Assembly: GCF_000474945.1 (NCBI RefSeq)
Contig: NZ_KI440836.1
Coordinates: forward strand, 419,917 to 483,916
Reading direction: 5' to 3'
DNA from: Solimonas soli DSM 21787
GTDB lineage: Bacteria; Pseudomonadota; Gammaproteobacteria; Nevskiales; Nevskiaceae
Length of the DNA stretch: 64,000 bases
Part shown: positions 29,702 through 39,136 of the stretch, piece after piece
How the letters are laid out: each line of letters begins with the position of its first letter
Numbering within the stretch: the first letter of the stretch is position 1
Position numbers and translations under genes: made by a program
The notes under the pieces: model-generated
Database searches by the model: none
What the model was told of the DNA's origin: nothing
Seen by the model: the letters and a program-made list of their open reading frames with translations, nothing else

Positions 29702-30597
29702 GGCTGTGTCCCGTTCTGCGACAGGCTGTACACGTAGGCGGAGACGACCTTGATCTCGTCCGCGGTCAGGATCTTCTCGTGCGCCGGCATCGCGCTCTTG
29801 CGGCCGAACAGGATGGTCTCGCGGATGCGCTCGCTGCTGCCGCCGTGCAGCCAGATGTCGTCGGTGAGATTGGCCGAGCCGAGCGCCGGGTTGCCGTGGC
29901 CGTCCGGGCCGTGGCAGGCGGCGCAGGTGATCGCGAACTGCTTCTGCGCCTGCTCGCGCGTCGCCGCGTCGAGCGCCGGATCGTTCCAGTGGCCGACGTA
30001 GCGCACCAGCGCCTTCACCGTCGCGGCGTCGATCGCGCCGTTGAACGGCGGCATGGTGCCGTTGCGACCGAAGGTGACCGAGGCAACGATCGCTTCCGGC
30101 GTGCCGCCGTACAGCCAGTCCTTGTCGGTGAGGTTCGGAAAACCGAGCGCGCCCTTGGCATCGGCGCCGTGGCAGCCGGCGCAGTTGTTGAGGAACACGC
30201 TGCGGCCGGCGGCACGCGCCGCCGGATCGCCGGCCAGCGTCGCCACATCGCGCTCGTGGAAGGCCGCGAACTGGTGGTCACGCTGCGCGCGGTAGCCATC
30301 GAGGCTCTGCTGCATCTGCTGCTGCGAGGTCCAGCCGAGACGCCCGGCGAAGTTGCCGAGCCCCGGATAGAGCGCGAAGTAGCCGACGCCGAAGACGATG
30401 GTGATGACGAACAGGTTCAGCCACCAGCGCGGCAGCGGATTGTTGTACTCGCGCAGGTCGTCGTCCCAGACGTGGCCGGTGTCGGCTTCGCCGGGCTTGC
30501 CGCGCGCGTTGGCGAACAGCAGCCACAGCGCGCCGACGATCGAGGCGACCGTGATGACGATGACGGTCCAGTGCCAGACGAGATCGAGGCCGCTCAT
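29698..30597 (-). CDS. ccoP: cbb3 oxidase diheme subunit CcoP
   Basis: A 299-residue membrane-anchored diheme cytochrome c. The N-terminal part has two membrane helices (HWTVIVITVASIVGALWLLF and WWLNLFVITIVFGVGYFALY, with YNNPLPRWW between). Two heme motifs follow, NNCAGCHG and ITCAACHG, each with a distal Met segment (GTMPPFNG and SAMPAHEK). Passes electrons from the bc1 complex or soluble cytochromes toward CcoO. Start overlaps the ccoQ stop (ATGA). Confidence 0.96.
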   Translation of the reverse strand: MSGLDLVWHWTVIVITVASIVGALWLLFANARGKPGEADTGHVWDDDLREYNNPLPRWWLNLFVITIVFGVGYFALYPGLGNFAGRLGWTSQQQMQQSLDGYRAQRDHQFAAFHERDVATLAGDPAARAAGRSVFLNNCAGCHGADAKGALGFPNLTDKDWLYGGTPEAIVASVTFGRNGTMPPFNGAIDAATVKALVRYVGHWNDPALDAATREQAQKQFAITCAACHGPDGHGNPALGSANLTDDIWLHGGSSERIRETILFGRKSAMPAHEKILTADEIKVVSAYVYSLSQNGTQP

Positions 30598-30866
30598 GAG
30601 CGCTCTCCCTGCCGCGCCGGCGGGCAGCAGGCGGATTCGACGCCGAGCGGCACGTCGTCCCCCTCGCCCCACCGCCTGCGTCCGCGCGCCGTCCGCCTCT
30701 CTCCCGCTACGCGGGCGAGGGACGATGGCCGCCCTGCGGGCGTTTCGTCCGTCAAGGGCAGTGAAGCGGCGTCGGCGAAGCGCTCGCGGTTGCGCGCCGA
30801 GTACGCCCAGGCCGCGATGCCGAGGAAGGACAGCAGGAGCGCCGCGGTGATGATGCCGCTGATCAT
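30594..30866 (-). CDS. ccoQ: CcoQ with a long atypical C-terminal extension
   Basis: A 90-residue protein. The first ~30 residues ([20 protein letters not shown], then AYSARNRERFADAA) are a normal one-helix CcoQ. The rest is a basic, Arg-rich tail of about 45 residues (ERRTARGRRRWGEGD) that no CcoQ needs. It is encoded by DNA containing a hairpin-forming repeat-like sequence. The start overlaps ccoO (ATGA) and the stop overlaps ccoP, so the extension keeps coupling intact. Confidence 0.85.
   Translation of the reverse strand: MISGIITAALLLSFLGIAAWAYSARNRERFADAASLPLTDETPAGRPSSLARVAGERRTARGRRRWGEGDDVPLGVESACCPPARQGERS
30655..30760. repeat. Possible palindromic repeat insertion in the ccoQ 3' end
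   Basis: Contains CTCTCCCGC-TAC-GCGGGCGAG (30702-30721) and further GC-rich short palindromes, in the style of dispersed REP/ERIC-like units of GC-rich proteobacteria. It coincides with the part of ccoQ that has no counterpart in normal CcoQ. No second copy was identified in this window, so the repeat label is tentative. Confidence 0.35.
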
Positions 30867-31495
30867 GACGCATCTCCTTGTGTGGAAGCGGCGGCCGGCG
30901 GCACCGGCGCCTTGAGGGATTGCAGGAAGGCGATCAGCGCCTCCAGCCTGGTCTTGCCGGCGACGGCCTGCGGCGCGGCGGCGATGTCGGCCTCGCTGAA
31001 CGGCACGCCGACGCGCGACAGCGCGCGCATCTCGGCCTGCACGTCGGCGCCGTCGAGCGCCTGTTCGGCAAGCCAGGGGTAGCCCGGCATGTTCGATTCC
31101 GGCACCACGTCGCGCGGGTTCATCAGGTGGATGCGGTGCCAGTCGTCCGAGTAGCGGCCGCCGACGCGCGACAGGTCGGGGCCGGTGCGCTTGCTGCCCC
31201 ACTGGAACGGATGGTCCCAGACCGATTCGGCGGCCTGAGCGGCCGGGCCGTAGCGCAGCACCTCCTCGGCGAGCGAGCGCACCATCTGCGAGTGGCAGTT
31301 GTAGCAGCCCTCGCGGATGTAGATGTCGCGGCCGGCGACTTCGAGCGGCGTGCGCGTCTTCATGCCGGCGGCCGGCTGCGTCTTGGCCTGTTCCGACATC
31401 AGCGGCACGATCTCGACGAAACCGCCGAAGCTGATGGCGACCGCCGTGAGCACGGCGAGCAGGCCGACGTTCTTCTCGATCTTTTCGTGGTTCAT
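30863..31495 (-). CDS. ccoO: cbb3 oxidase monoheme subunit CcoO
   Basis: A 210-residue membrane-anchored cytochrome c with one N-terminal helix ([20 protein letters not shown]) and the heme motif [30 protein letters not shown] and [10 protein letters not shown] (Met ligand) are the standard CcoO landmarks. Slightly shorter than some homologues but complete. Coupled to ccoN upstream (ATGA overlap at 31492-31495) and to ccoQ downstream. Confidence 0.96.
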   Translation of the reverse strand: MNHEKIEKNVGLLAVLTAVAISFGGFVEIVPLMSEQAKTQPAAGMKTRTPLEVAGRDIYIREGCYNCHSQMVRSLAEEVLRYGPAAQAAESVWDHPFQWGSKRTGPDLSRVGGRYSDDWHRIHLMNPRDVVPESNMPGYPWLAEQALDGADVQAEMRALSRVGVPFSEADIAAAPQAVAGKTRLEALIAFLQSLKAPVPPAAASTQGDAS

Positions 31496-32925
31496 GCGTG
31501 CGCCTCCGCGGTGACGCCGACGCTCGCGACCGTCGGCGACATGATGGTTTTCCAGGTGTTCCAGACCATGATCACCATGCCCGCCAGGAAGATCAGGCCG
31601 CCGGCGAGGCGCATCGCGTAGAAGGGATACGTCGCTTTCAGGCTCTCGATGAAGCTGTAGGTCAGCGAGCCGTCGGCCTCGGTGGCGCGCCACATCAGGC
31701 CCTGCATGACGCCGGCGATCCACATGGCGACGATGTAGAGCACGGTGCCGATGGTCGCCAGCCAGAAGTGCAGGTTGATGGCCGGCACGCTGTACATCGC
31801 CGGCTTGTTCCACAGCTTCGGAATCAGTGCGTAGACCGAGCCGAAGGTGATCATCGCCACCCAGCCGAGCGCACCGCTGTGCACGTGGCCGATGGTCCAG
31901 TCGGTGTAGTGCGACAGCGCGTTGACGGTCTTGATCGACATCATCGGACCTTCGAAGGTCGACATGCCGTAGAACGACAGCGAGACGATCAGGAACTTGA
32001 GGATCGGGTCCTCGCGCAACTTATGCCAGGCGCCCGACAGCGTCATGATGCCGTTGATCATGCCGCCCCAGCTCGGCGCCAGCAGGATCAGCGAGAACAC
32101 CATGCCGAGCGACTGCACCCAGTCCGGCAGCGCCGTGTAGTGCAGATGGTGCGGGCCGGCCCACATGTAGACGCTGATCAGCGCCCAGAAGTGCACGACC
32201 GAGAGGCGGTAGGAGTAGATCGGCCGGCCGGCCTGCTTCGGCACGAAGTAATACATCATGCCGAGGAAGCCGGCGGTGAGGAAAAAGCCGACCGCGTTAT
32301 GGCCGTACCACCACTGCACCATGGCGTCGACGGCGCCGCCGTAGGCCGAGTACGACTTGGTCAGCGAGATCGGGATCGCCGCGCTGTTGACGATGTGCAG
32401 CACCGCCACGGCGATGATGAACGAACCGTAGAACCAGTTGGCGACGTAGATGTGGCTCACCGTGCGCTTGGCGATGGTGCCGAAGAACACCACCGCGTAG
32501 GCGACCCAGACGACGGCGATCAGCAGGTCGATCGGCCATTCCAGCTCGGCGTATTCCTTGCCCTGGGTGATGCCCAGCGGCAGCGTGATCGCCGCGGCGA
32601 CGATCACCGCCTGCCAGCCCCAGAAGGTGAACATGGCGAGCTTGGGCAGGAACAGCGGCGCGCGGCAGGTGCGCTGCACGACCCAGTAGGACGTGGCGAT
32701 CAGCCCGGAGCCGCCGAACGCGAAGATCACCGCATTGGTGTGCAGCGGGCGCAGGCGGCTGTAGGTCAGCCAGGGAATGTCGAAGTTGAGGAGCGGCCAC
32801 AGCAGTTCGGCGGCGATGAACACGCCCACCGTCATGCCGACCAGTCCCCAGACCACGGTCATCACCGTGAAGCGCCGCACGACCTCGTCGTGGTACTGCG
32901 GCGTGACAGCGAGCGTTGTACTCAT
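31492..32925 (-). CDS. ccoN: cbb3 oxidase catalytic subunit CcoN
   Basis: A 477-residue, twelve-helix heme-copper oxidase subunit, class C. Heme and CuB ligands are seen in [47 protein letters not shown] and [14 protein letters not shown]. The cross-linked Tyr typical of the cbb3 type lies in the [10 protein letters not shown] helix region. High-affinity terminal oxidase for growth at low oxygen. First gene of a tightly overlapped ccoNOQP operon, with an FNR box about 70 nt upstream. Confidence 0.97.
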   Translation of the reverse strand: MSTTLAVTPQYHDEVVRRFTVMTVVWGLVGMTVGVFIAAELLWPLLNFDIPWLTYSRLRPLHTNAVIFAFGGSGLIATSYWVVQRTCRAPLFLPKLAMFTFWGWQAVIVAAAITLPLGITQGKEYAELEWPIDLLIAVVWVAYAVVFFGTIAKRTVSHIYVANWFYGSFIIAVAVLHIVNSAAIPISLTKSYSAYGGAVDAMVQWWYGHNAVGFFLTAGFLGMMYYFVPKQAGRPIYSYRLSVVHFWALISVYMWAGPHHLHYTALPDWVQSLGMVFSLILLAPSWGGMINGIMTLSGAWHKLREDPILKFLIVSLSFYGMSTFEGPMMSIKTVNALSHYTDWTIGHVHSGALGWVAMITFGSVYALIPKLWNKPAMYSVPAINLHFWLATIGTVLYIVAMWIAGVMQGLMWRATEADGSLTYSFIESLKATYPFYAMRLAGGLIFLAGMVIMVWNTWKTIMSPTVASVGVTAEAHA

Positions 32926-32987
32926 CTCGGGTTATCCCTTTAATACGAATTGCCGCGGCAGTGTCGGGGACGGCGCGGGGGGCGGCA

Positions 32988-33001
32988 TTGATCGCCGTCA
33001 A
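32988..33001. promoter_or_regulatory. FNR/ANR-type box upstream of ccoN
   Basis: TTGAT-CGCC-GTCAA, 9 of 10 consensus positions, in the 93-nt gap between hemN and ccoN and centred about 70 nt before the ccoN ATG. Confidence 0.8.
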
Positions 33002-33018
33002 TCTGTGTGCCTGCGCAC

Positions 33019-34422
33019 TCAGATCGCCGACGAGTGGCGCGCCGGCCCGCTGGCGTAGCGGTCGAAGACGCGGGCGATGTTGCGCACCAGCGGCCGGCCG
33101 CGCGGCGTCACGGTGAGGCCGTCGGCGTCGACGCGCAGCAGGCCGTCGCGCTCGAAGTCGAGCAGCTGCGGCAGACAGTCCGCGAAATAGGCCCACAGCT
33201 CGACGCCGTGGGCGCCGGAGATCGCCTCCGCGTCGACCACGCCGCCGCACATCACGCGATCGATCACGTCGCGGCGCAGGAGATCGTCGGCGTCGAGCCG
33301 CAGGCCGCGCTCGGTCGGCAGCACGCCGTCGTCGATGCAGGCGATGTAGCGGTCGAGCTGCTTGCTGTTCTGCGCGTAGCAGTCGCCGATGCGGCTGATC
33401 GCGCTCATGCCGAGGCCGATCAGGTCCTGGCCGGCCTGCGTCGAATAGCCCTGGAAATTGCGCTGCAGCGTGCCGTCGTCGAGGGCGCGCGCCAGCTCGT
33501 CGCCGGGCAGCGCGAAATGGTCCATGCCGATGCGCCGGTAGCCGGCCGCGCCGAACACCTCGACGGCGCGCCTGAACAGCGCCAGGCGCGCCGCCGCGTT
33601 CGGCAGCTGCTCCGGGCGGATCTGCCGCTGCGCGCCGAACTGCGCGGGCAGATGCGCGTAGGCGTAGACGGCGATGCGGTCCGGCTGCATCGCCGCCACT
33701 TCGGCGAGCGTGCGCGCGAAGGACTCCGGCGTCTGCAGCGGCAGACCGTAGATCAGATCGACCGAGACCGAGCGGAAGCCGGCCGCGCGCGCCGCGTCGA
33801 TCGCCGCCGCGCTCAGCGCCGCCGGCTGTTCACGGTTGATCGCCGCCTGCACGCGCGCGTCGAGATCCTGCACGCCGAAGCTGATGCGGTTGAAGCCGAG
33901 CCGGGCGAGCACCTGCAGGCGTTCCGCGTCCACCGTGCGCGGATCGACCTCCACGGAAAACTCGCGCGCCTCGCCGGCATCGAAGCCGAACTGCCGGTCG
34001 AGCGCCGTCATCACCCGCGCCAGCTGCGTATCGTCGAACGAGGTCGGTGTGCCGCCGCCGAAGTGCAGCTGGCGCACGCCGCGCGGCAGGCCGTCCCACA
34101 AGGCGCCCCACAGCACGGCTTCGCGCAGCAGCCGCTCGGCGTAACGCTCGACGATCTCGCGCTGCCGCGTGATGACGCGCGTGCAGGCGCAGTAGAAGCA
34201 GGGATTCGCGCAGAACGGCACGTGCACATAGAGCGACGGCGGACGCGCCGCGGGATCCGCGCGCCGGCGGTCGAGCGCCTCGCGCAGGGCCGCCACGCCG
34301 AACGACGGCGTGAACTGCAGCGCGGTCGGATACGAGGTGTAGCGCGGCAGCGAGCCGCCGTAGCGATAGATCAGTTCCGCGTCGAGATCGGCATCGCGGC
34401 GGGAATCTGGAACGGGTTTCAT
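33019..34422 (-). CDS. hemN: Oxygen-independent coproporphyrinogen III oxidase HemN
   Basis: A 467-residue radical-SAM enzyme that makes protoporphyrinogen IX without oxygen. Radical-SAM cysteines lie in PFCANPCFYCACTRVIT near residue 60. GGGTPTSFD and the SVDLIYGLPLQTPESF block follow, with the HemN C-terminal domain to the end. N-terminal RYGGSLPRYTSYPTA is the typical HemN start, not that of HemW. Supplies heme for the cbb3 oxidase when oxygen is low. A perfect FNR box lies 56 nt before its ATG. Confidence 0.96.
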   Translation of the reverse strand: MKPVPDSRRDADLDAELIYRYGGSLPRYTSYPTALQFTPSFGVAALREALDRRRADPAARPPSLYVHVPFCANPCFYCACTRVITRQREIVERYAERLLREAVLWGALWDGLPRGVRQLHFGGGTPTSFDDTQLARVMTALDRQFGFDAGEAREFSVEVDPRTVDAERLQVLARLGFNRISFGVQDLDARVQAAINREQPAALSAAAIDAARAAGFRSVSVDLIYGLPLQTPESFARTLAEVAAMQPDRIAVYAYAHLPAQFGAQRQIRPEQLPNAAARLALFRRAVEVFGAAGYRRIGMDHFALPGDELARALDDGTLQRNFQGYSTQAGQDLIGLGMSAISRIGDCYAQNSKQLDRYIACIDDGVLPTERGLRLDADDLLRRDVIDRVMCGGVVDAEAISGAHGVELWAYFADCLPQLLDFERDGLLRVDADGLTVTPRGRPLVRNIARVFDRYASGPARHSSAI

Positions 34423-34477
34423 GACGGCGTCCGGTGGGAAAACGCCGCGATTCTCGAAGCGTGTTCAAGCCGGCGCC

Positions 34478-34491
34478 TTGATCGCGATCAA
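34478..34491. promoter_or_regulatory. Perfect FNR/ANR box between hemN and ompW
   Basis: TTGAT-CGCG-ATCAA, a full 10 of 10 consensus match and fully palindromic. Its centre is about 62 nt from the hemN ATG (leftward) and about 115 nt from the ompW ATG (rightward), so it can serve either or both. Confidence 0.88.
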
Positions 34492-34598
34492 GCACGGCGC
34501 GCGTACGCGGCAATGCCCGATATCGCACTGATGCGCGTCAATGCGGTGCATGGCGTCGACATGAAGACTGCGCCCACACTGCAAAGGAGCAAACCAGC

Positions 34599-35204
34599 AT
34601 GAACAGAACACTGACCGCCGTCGCCGCCGCCTGCGCCGCGCTGCTCGCCTCCACCGTCGCCACCGCCGCCGAGACGCCGTGGGCGGTGCGCGTCGGCGGG
34701 CATTACGTCGATCCCAAGAGCGACAACAGCGACGTCGTCAGCGTCGACGGCGCCTTCAGCCTCACCGGCAGCGTCGACTACTTCGTGACGCCGCAGCTCG
34801 CCGTCGACCTGCTCGTCGCCGTGCCGTTCAAGCACGACATCAAGCTCAAGGACGGCGGCGACAAGGTCGCCAGCACGCGCCACCTGCCGCCGACGCTGTC
34901 GCTCGTCTGGTATCCGAACGTCAGCCAGACCGTGCATCCGTTCATCGGCGCCGGCCTCAACTACACGATGTTCTTCGACGAGAAAACGCGCGGCGCGCTG
35001 GAAGGCGCCAAGCTCGAGCTCGACGATTCCTTCGGCCTCGCCGGCGTGGTCGGCCTCGCCGTCGATGTCGCGCCGCGCTGGAGCGTGGTCGCCGACGTGC
35101 GCTACTTCGACATCGACACCAAGGCGAAGGTCAACGGCGAATCGATCGGCGACGTCGCGATCGATCCGCTCGGCTACGGCATCAGCGTCGGCTATCGCTT
35201 CTGA
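34599..35204 (+). CDS. ompW: OmpW-family outer-membrane protein
   Basis: A 201-residue protein with a Sec signal peptide (about residues 1-24, ending ATAA) and an eight-stranded barrel ending in YGISVGYRF, whose C-terminal Phe is the outer-membrane sorting signal. WAVRVGGHYVDPKSDNSDVV and HPFIGAGLNYTMFF are OmpW landmarks. OmpW forms a hydrophobic channel for small apolar molecules and is FNR-controlled in enteric bacteria. The perfect FNR box upstream fits. Good AAGGAGC ribosome-binding site. Confidence 0.93.
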   Translation: MNRTLTAVAAACAALLASTVATAAETPWAVRVGGHYVDPKSDNSDVVSVDGAFSLTGSVDYFVTPQLAVDLLVAVPFKHDIKLKDGGDKVASTRHLPPTLSLVWYPNVSQTVHPFIGAGLNYTMFFDEKTRGALEGAKLELDDSFGLAGVVGLAVDVAPRWSVVADVRYFDIDTKAKVNGESIGDVAIDPLGYGISVGYRF

Positions 35205-35214
35205 GGATCACGAC

Positions 35215-35241
35215 GCAGGCGGCGTCCGCAACGCCGCCTGC
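35215..35241. terminator. Inverted repeat between convergent ompW and nrdJ
   Basis: Perfect 11-bp arms GCAGGCGGCGT (35215-35225) / ACGCCGCCTGC (35231-35241), loop CCGCA. No T-run on either side, so it may work as a Rho-aided or bidirectional stop. Confidence 0.45.
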
Positions 35242-35300
35242 GCCGCATGCCGTCGCGCGCCGCAGCGGCGACGCCACGGCGCGGAAGCCGACGTCGAGCC

Positions 35301-36047
35301 TCAGCCGCACTTCGAATAGCCGCAATCCAGGCAGGTCGGGCAGCCGTCCTTCATCGCCATCTCGCCGCGGCATTGCGGGCAGCGCTCGGCGAGGGTGAAC
35401 GGCGTGTGCGGCGCGGCGTCGGGTGCCGCGGCGGCGCTCGGATTGTCGAGCGGCAGCGTGTCGCGGTAGCGGCGGGTTCTCGCGTACTGCGCGATCAGCT
35501 CGGCGAGCGGGCGCTCGTCGCCGCTTTCGTCGAGATAGCCGCGCTTGTAGAGTTCCTGCTCGATCGCCCAGGCGATGGCCGCGACTTCGGAATCGTGCAC
35601 CATGCCCTTGCCGCTGCGGCTCTTGCCGTACCACACCGGGCCGCGGTCCCAGGACACCTTGCGCAGATCGGCGAGCGCCTTGACGAGGAAGCCGCCGCGC
35701 GCGGCGAGCGAGAGCGTGCGCATGGTCGCCGACACCCATTGATGCTCGGCGGCGGTCTGTCCGGCCGGCACGAAGAATTCCAGCGGCCGCTCGATGCAGA
35801 CGCGCTCGCCGTTCTGGCGCCCGCAGACCACGCCGAAGCCGATGACGAAGTAGAGCGTCTTGCTGCCGCTCGACGAGGTCAGGTTGATCTTGGTCGTCAC
35901 CGATTCCCAGCTGCCTTCCTCGCGCCGCTCGATGCGCAGCGTGCGCGGATCGACGTCGGCGGCGGCGTCGTTGGCCGGCGCCTTGTGCCGCACCGACCAG
36001 CCGACGATCTTCTGCGCGATTTGCACCGGGGCTTTTTCTTCGGCCAT
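35301..36047 (-). CDS. Class II ribonucleotide reductase, C-terminal part (NrdJb type)
   Basis: A 248-residue protein matching the second polypeptide of split class II reductases as in Pseudomonas NrdJb. It opens with KIVGWSVRHKAP, and ends with a zinc-finger-like redox tail (CPQCRGEM, then CPTCLDCGYSKCG) whose cysteines re-reduce the active site in NrdJa. It starts 2 nt after the nrdJa stop, so the two are made together. Confidence 0.9.
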   Translation of the reverse strand: MAEEKAPVQIAQKIVGWSVRHKAPANDAAADVDPRTLRIERREEGSWESVTTKINLTSSSGSKTLYFVIGFGVVCGRQNGERVCIERPLEFFVPAGQTAAEHQWVSATMRTLSLAARGGFLVKALADLRKVSWDRGPVWYGKSRSGKGMVHDSEVAAIAWAIEQELYKRGYLDESGDERPLAELIAQYARTRRYRDTLPLDNPSAAAAPDAAPHTPFTLAERCPQCRGEMAMKDGCPTCLDCGYSKCG

Positions 36048-36049
36048 GG

Positions 36050-38155
36050 CTAGAGCTTCCCGTAGAACCCTTCCTTGAGGGCGTCGTAGAGATTGGCGGC
36101 GCTGTAGCGCCCGCCTTCGTATTCGACGAGCGCGTCGCCCGGCAGCTGCACGCGGCTGCCGTCGGCGAGCTGGAATTCGTAGGTCGTCGCCGCCAGGTCG
36201 GCCTCGCGCACCAGCACGCCCTGGTGCACCTCGGGATTGAAGCGGAAGGTAGTGCAGCCCTTCAGGCCCTGGGCGACGGCGTGCAGATAGAGATCCTTGA
36301 AGGCATCGAAGCCGATGTCCGAAGGCACGTTGATGGTCTTGGAGATCGACGAGTCGATCCAGGCCTGCGCCGCCGCCTGCACGGCGATGTGCGCTTGCGG
36401 CGCGATCTCTCCGGCCGCCGCAAACGCGCGCGGCAACCGTTCGGCATCGACATTCGCGTCGACCAGCGCGCGGTAGGCGAGCAGCTCATACGACTCCATG
36501 CGCACGGCGCGCTTGGCCTTCTCGCCGGGCACGATCATGTTGCGCACGTAGCTGTGCGCGAACGACGGTTCGATGCCGTTGCTGGCGTTGTTGCCGACCG
36601 ACGCGGCCATGGTGCCGGTCGGCGCGATCGACGTGGCGTGCGTGTAGCGCGCGCCGACCTGCGCGAGATCGTCGATCAGCGCGGCGTCGAGCGTGGCGAT
36701 CGCCTGCAGGTGCGGCGCGTAGCGCGCGTGCAGCAGGCGCGCCGGCAGCCGCTCGCCGGCCTTGTGGCCGTCGCGCGCCAGCGCCGGGTTCTGCGCGAGG
36801 TGGCGCGGCGTCAGTTCGATGTCTTCGCGCAGCGCCGGTGCCGGCCCCTTCTCGCGCGCGATCGCCAGCGCCGCGCGCCAGTTCTCCAGTGCCAGCGTCT
36901 GCGTGACCGCCGTGGTGAAGGCCAGCGACGGCGTGTCGCCGTAGACGTGGCCGAGCATGGTGAGCGACGAGCCGAGCCCGAAGTAGCCCATGCCGTGACG
37001 GCGCTTGCGGGCGATCTCGGCACGCTGCTCGGGCAGCGGCAGGCCGCTGATCTCGCAGACGTTGTCGAGCAGGCGCGCGAACACGCGCACCACCTTCGCG
37101 TAATGCTCGAAGTCGAAGTGCGCCTGTGCGGTGAACGGCTTGCGCACGAAGGCGGCGAGGTTGACGGACCCGAGCAGGCAGGCGCCGTGCGGCGGCAAGG
37201 GCTGTTCGCCACAAGGATTGGTCGCACGAATGTCCTCGCTGAACCACAGCGGGTTCATGCGATTGCAGGCGTCGATCAGGATGAAGCCGGGATCGGAGTA
37301 CGCATACGTCGAGCGCATGATCAGATCCCACAGGGCGCGGGCGCGCAGCGTGCGGTACACGCGGCAGCAGGTTTCGCCGCGCTCGTTGACGGTGTGCAGC
37401 GCGTCGCGCGCCGGCCAGCGCCGCCAGATGGTCGGCACCGCGCCGATCTCGTGCCGGAACGCCGGGAACACCAGCGGCCAGTCGGTGTCGTCGAGCACCG
37501 CCTGCACGAAGGCGTCGGTGACCAGCACCGACAGATTGAAGGCGCGCAGGCGACCGGCCTCGCGCTTGGCGGTGACGAAGCTCTCGATATCCGGATGGCT
37601 GATTTCGAGACAGCCCATCTGCGCGCCGCGGCGGCCGCCGGCACTGGATACCGTGCGGCAGATCGCGTCGAACACGTCCATGAACGGCAGCGGGCCGGAC
37701 GTCGTCGCGCCGGCGCCGGCGACGTGGGCGCCCTGCGGACGCAGGGTCGTGAAGTCGTAGCCGATGCCGCAGCCGGCCTTCAGCGTCAGCGCCGCCTCGC
37801 GTGCGGCCTCCATGATGCCGGCCATGGAATCGTCGAGCGTGCGCGACACCGTGCAGTTGATGGTCGAGACATTGGCCTTGAAGGATTCGGCGCCGGCGTT
37901 GGCCATGATGCGGCCGCCGGGAAAGGCGTAGTGCAGCGCGTGATAGAAGGCTTCCTCCCAGCGCTGCGGCTGCGCTTCGACGGCGGCCAGCGTGCGCGCG
38001 AGACGGCGGCGCAGGCCGTCGAGATCCTCGCCGGGCAGGAAATACTTGCTCTGCGCGATGGCCGCCGAGGCGTCCTGCAGCGGCAGCGGTGGCAGGGCTT
38101 GCGAGGCTTCGCGTGTCTTCACGTTGCGGGCCGGGCTGAAGGGGCGTCGCGGCAT
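36050..38155 (-). CDS. nrdJ: Class II (adenosylcobalamin) ribonucleotide reductase, catalytic part (NrdJa type)
   Basis: A 701-residue cytosolic enzyme making deoxynucleotides with adenosylcobalamin, oxygen-independent. Active-site landmarks: STINCTVSRT (first redox Cys), NPCGEQPLPPHGACLLGSVN (NPCGE catalytic triad and Cys), and SIAPTGTMAASVGNNASNGI. The usual C-terminal Cys pair is carried by the separate partner downstream. ATG at 38155 chosen; no ribosome-binding site is obvious and the upstream open frame is a shadow. Works with low-oxygen growth suggested by the cbb3/hemN block. Confidence 0.94.
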   Translation of the reverse strand: MPRRPFSPARNVKTREASQALPPLPLQDASAAIAQSKYFLPGEDLDGLRRRLARTLAAVEAQPQRWEEAFYHALHYAFPGGRIMANAGAESFKANVSTINCTVSRTLDDSMAGIMEAAREAALTLKAGCGIGYDFTTLRPQGAHVAGAGATTSGPLPFMDVFDAICRTVSSAGGRRGAQMGCLEISHPDIESFVTAKREAGRLRAFNLSVLVTDAFVQAVLDDTDWPLVFPAFRHEIGAVPTIWRRWPARDALHTVNERGETCCRVYRTLRARALWDLIMRSTYAYSDPGFILIDACNRMNPLWFSEDIRATNPCGEQPLPPHGACLLGSVNLAAFVRKPFTAQAHFDFEHYAKVVRVFARLLDNVCEISGLPLPEQRAEIARKRRHGMGYFGLGSSLTMLGHVYGDTPSLAFTTAVTQTLALENWRAALAIAREKGPAPALREDIELTPRHLAQNPALARDGHKAGERLPARLLHARYAPHLQAIATLDAALIDDLAQVGARYTHATSIAPTGTMAASVGNNASNGIEPSFAHSYVRNMIVPGEKAKRAVRMESYELLAYRALVDANVDAERLPRAFAAAGEIAPQAHIAVQAAAQAWIDSSISKTINVPSDIGFDAFKDLYLHAVAQGLKGCTTFRFNPEVHQGVLVREADLAATTYEFQLADGSRVQLPGDALVEYEGGRYSAANLYDALKEGFYGKL

Positions 38156-38275
38156 CGTGCGCCGCCCGGGCGGCGCCGTCCACCCGCCCAGATCAATGAC
38201 AAGCGGCGCGATTTGCGATCGCGGCGCGGGGCTTCGGTTAGGCTGCGGTTCATCCTCCCCCCGCACGATGGCCGC

Positions 38276-39136
38276 ATGCGTCCGTTTCGTCTCGCCGCGT
38301 CCCTTGCCTGCGCCGCGCTCGTCGTGGCCTGCAGCGCCGCGCAGTTCGCCTACAACCGGCTGGACTTCATCGCGCGCTGGGAACTCGGCAAGTACGTGGA
38401 CATGGACAAGGCGCAGCGCGCGCGCTTCGACGCCGACTTCCGCACGTTCTGGGACTGGCACCGCCGCAGCGAGCTGCCGCGCTACGCCGCGGCGCTGCGG
38501 CGCATCGCCGCGCGCGTCGACACGCCGCCGGACGACGCCGAGCTCGAACGCTGGGCGGACGAATACGGCGCGCTGTGGACGCCTGCGCTCGAGCACCTGA
38601 TGCCGGTGCTGTGCCCGCTGGGCGCGAGCCTGGGCGCGGCGCAGGTGAAATCGCTGCTCGAACAGGCCGACGACGATCTGCGCGACTACGCCGAGGAAGC
38701 GGTCGACGCGCCGGAAGACGCGTTGCGTGACAAGGCCGAGCGCTCGCTGCGCAAGAGCCTGGGGCACTGGCTCGGCGAGCTGAGGCCGGCGCAGAAACAG
38801 ATGGTGCACGACTGGAACGCGACGCGGCCCTGGGTCGCCGGCCCGTGGCTGGCGTTCCGCCAGCGCTGGCGCGACGCCCTGGCGGCCACGCTCGCGCAGC
38901 GCGGCGCCGCGGATTTCTGCGCGCGGCTGACGCCGCTGGTCACCGCCGGCGACCGGCTGTGGACGGCCGAGCAGCGCCGCGCCTTCGCGGCCAACCGCGA
39001 GCGCTGGCTGCAGCTGTTCGCGCAGCTGGCGCCGACACTGGACGCCGCGCAGCGCGAGCACCTGCGGCAACGCCTGCTCGAACTGGCCGAGCAGCTCGAA
39101 GCCCTTTCGCGATCGCCGGGCGCCGCCGCGACCTGA
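38276..39136 (+). CDS. DUF6279-like lipoprotein
   Basis: A 286-residue lipoprotein: the signal segment ends in VVACS, a valid lipobox with Cys19. The mature part is helical and charged, rich in Arg, Glu and Trp. The start QFAYNRLDFIARWELGKYVD and WDWHRRSELPRYAAALRRIA match the uncharacterised DUF6279 lipoproteins of gammaproteobacteria. Function unknown. Divergent from nrdJ over a 120-nt gap. Confidence 0.82.
   Translation: MRPFRLAASLACAALVVACSAAQFAYNRLDFIARWELGKYVDMDKAQRARFDADFRTFWDWHRRSELPRYAAALRRIAARVDTPPDDAELERWADEYGALWTPALEHLMPVLCPLGASLGAAQVKSLLEQADDDLRDYAEEAVDAPEDALRDKAERSLRKSLGHWLGELRPAQKQMVHDWNATRPWVAGPWLAFRQRWRDALAATLAQRGAADFCARLTPLVTAGDRLWTAEQRRAFAANRERWLQLFAQLAPTLDAAQREHLRQRLLELAEQLEALSRSPGAAAT

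Noticed and set aside
38170-38210. FNR box before nrdJ
   Set aside because: TTGAT on the minus strand has no RTCAA half at the right spacing.
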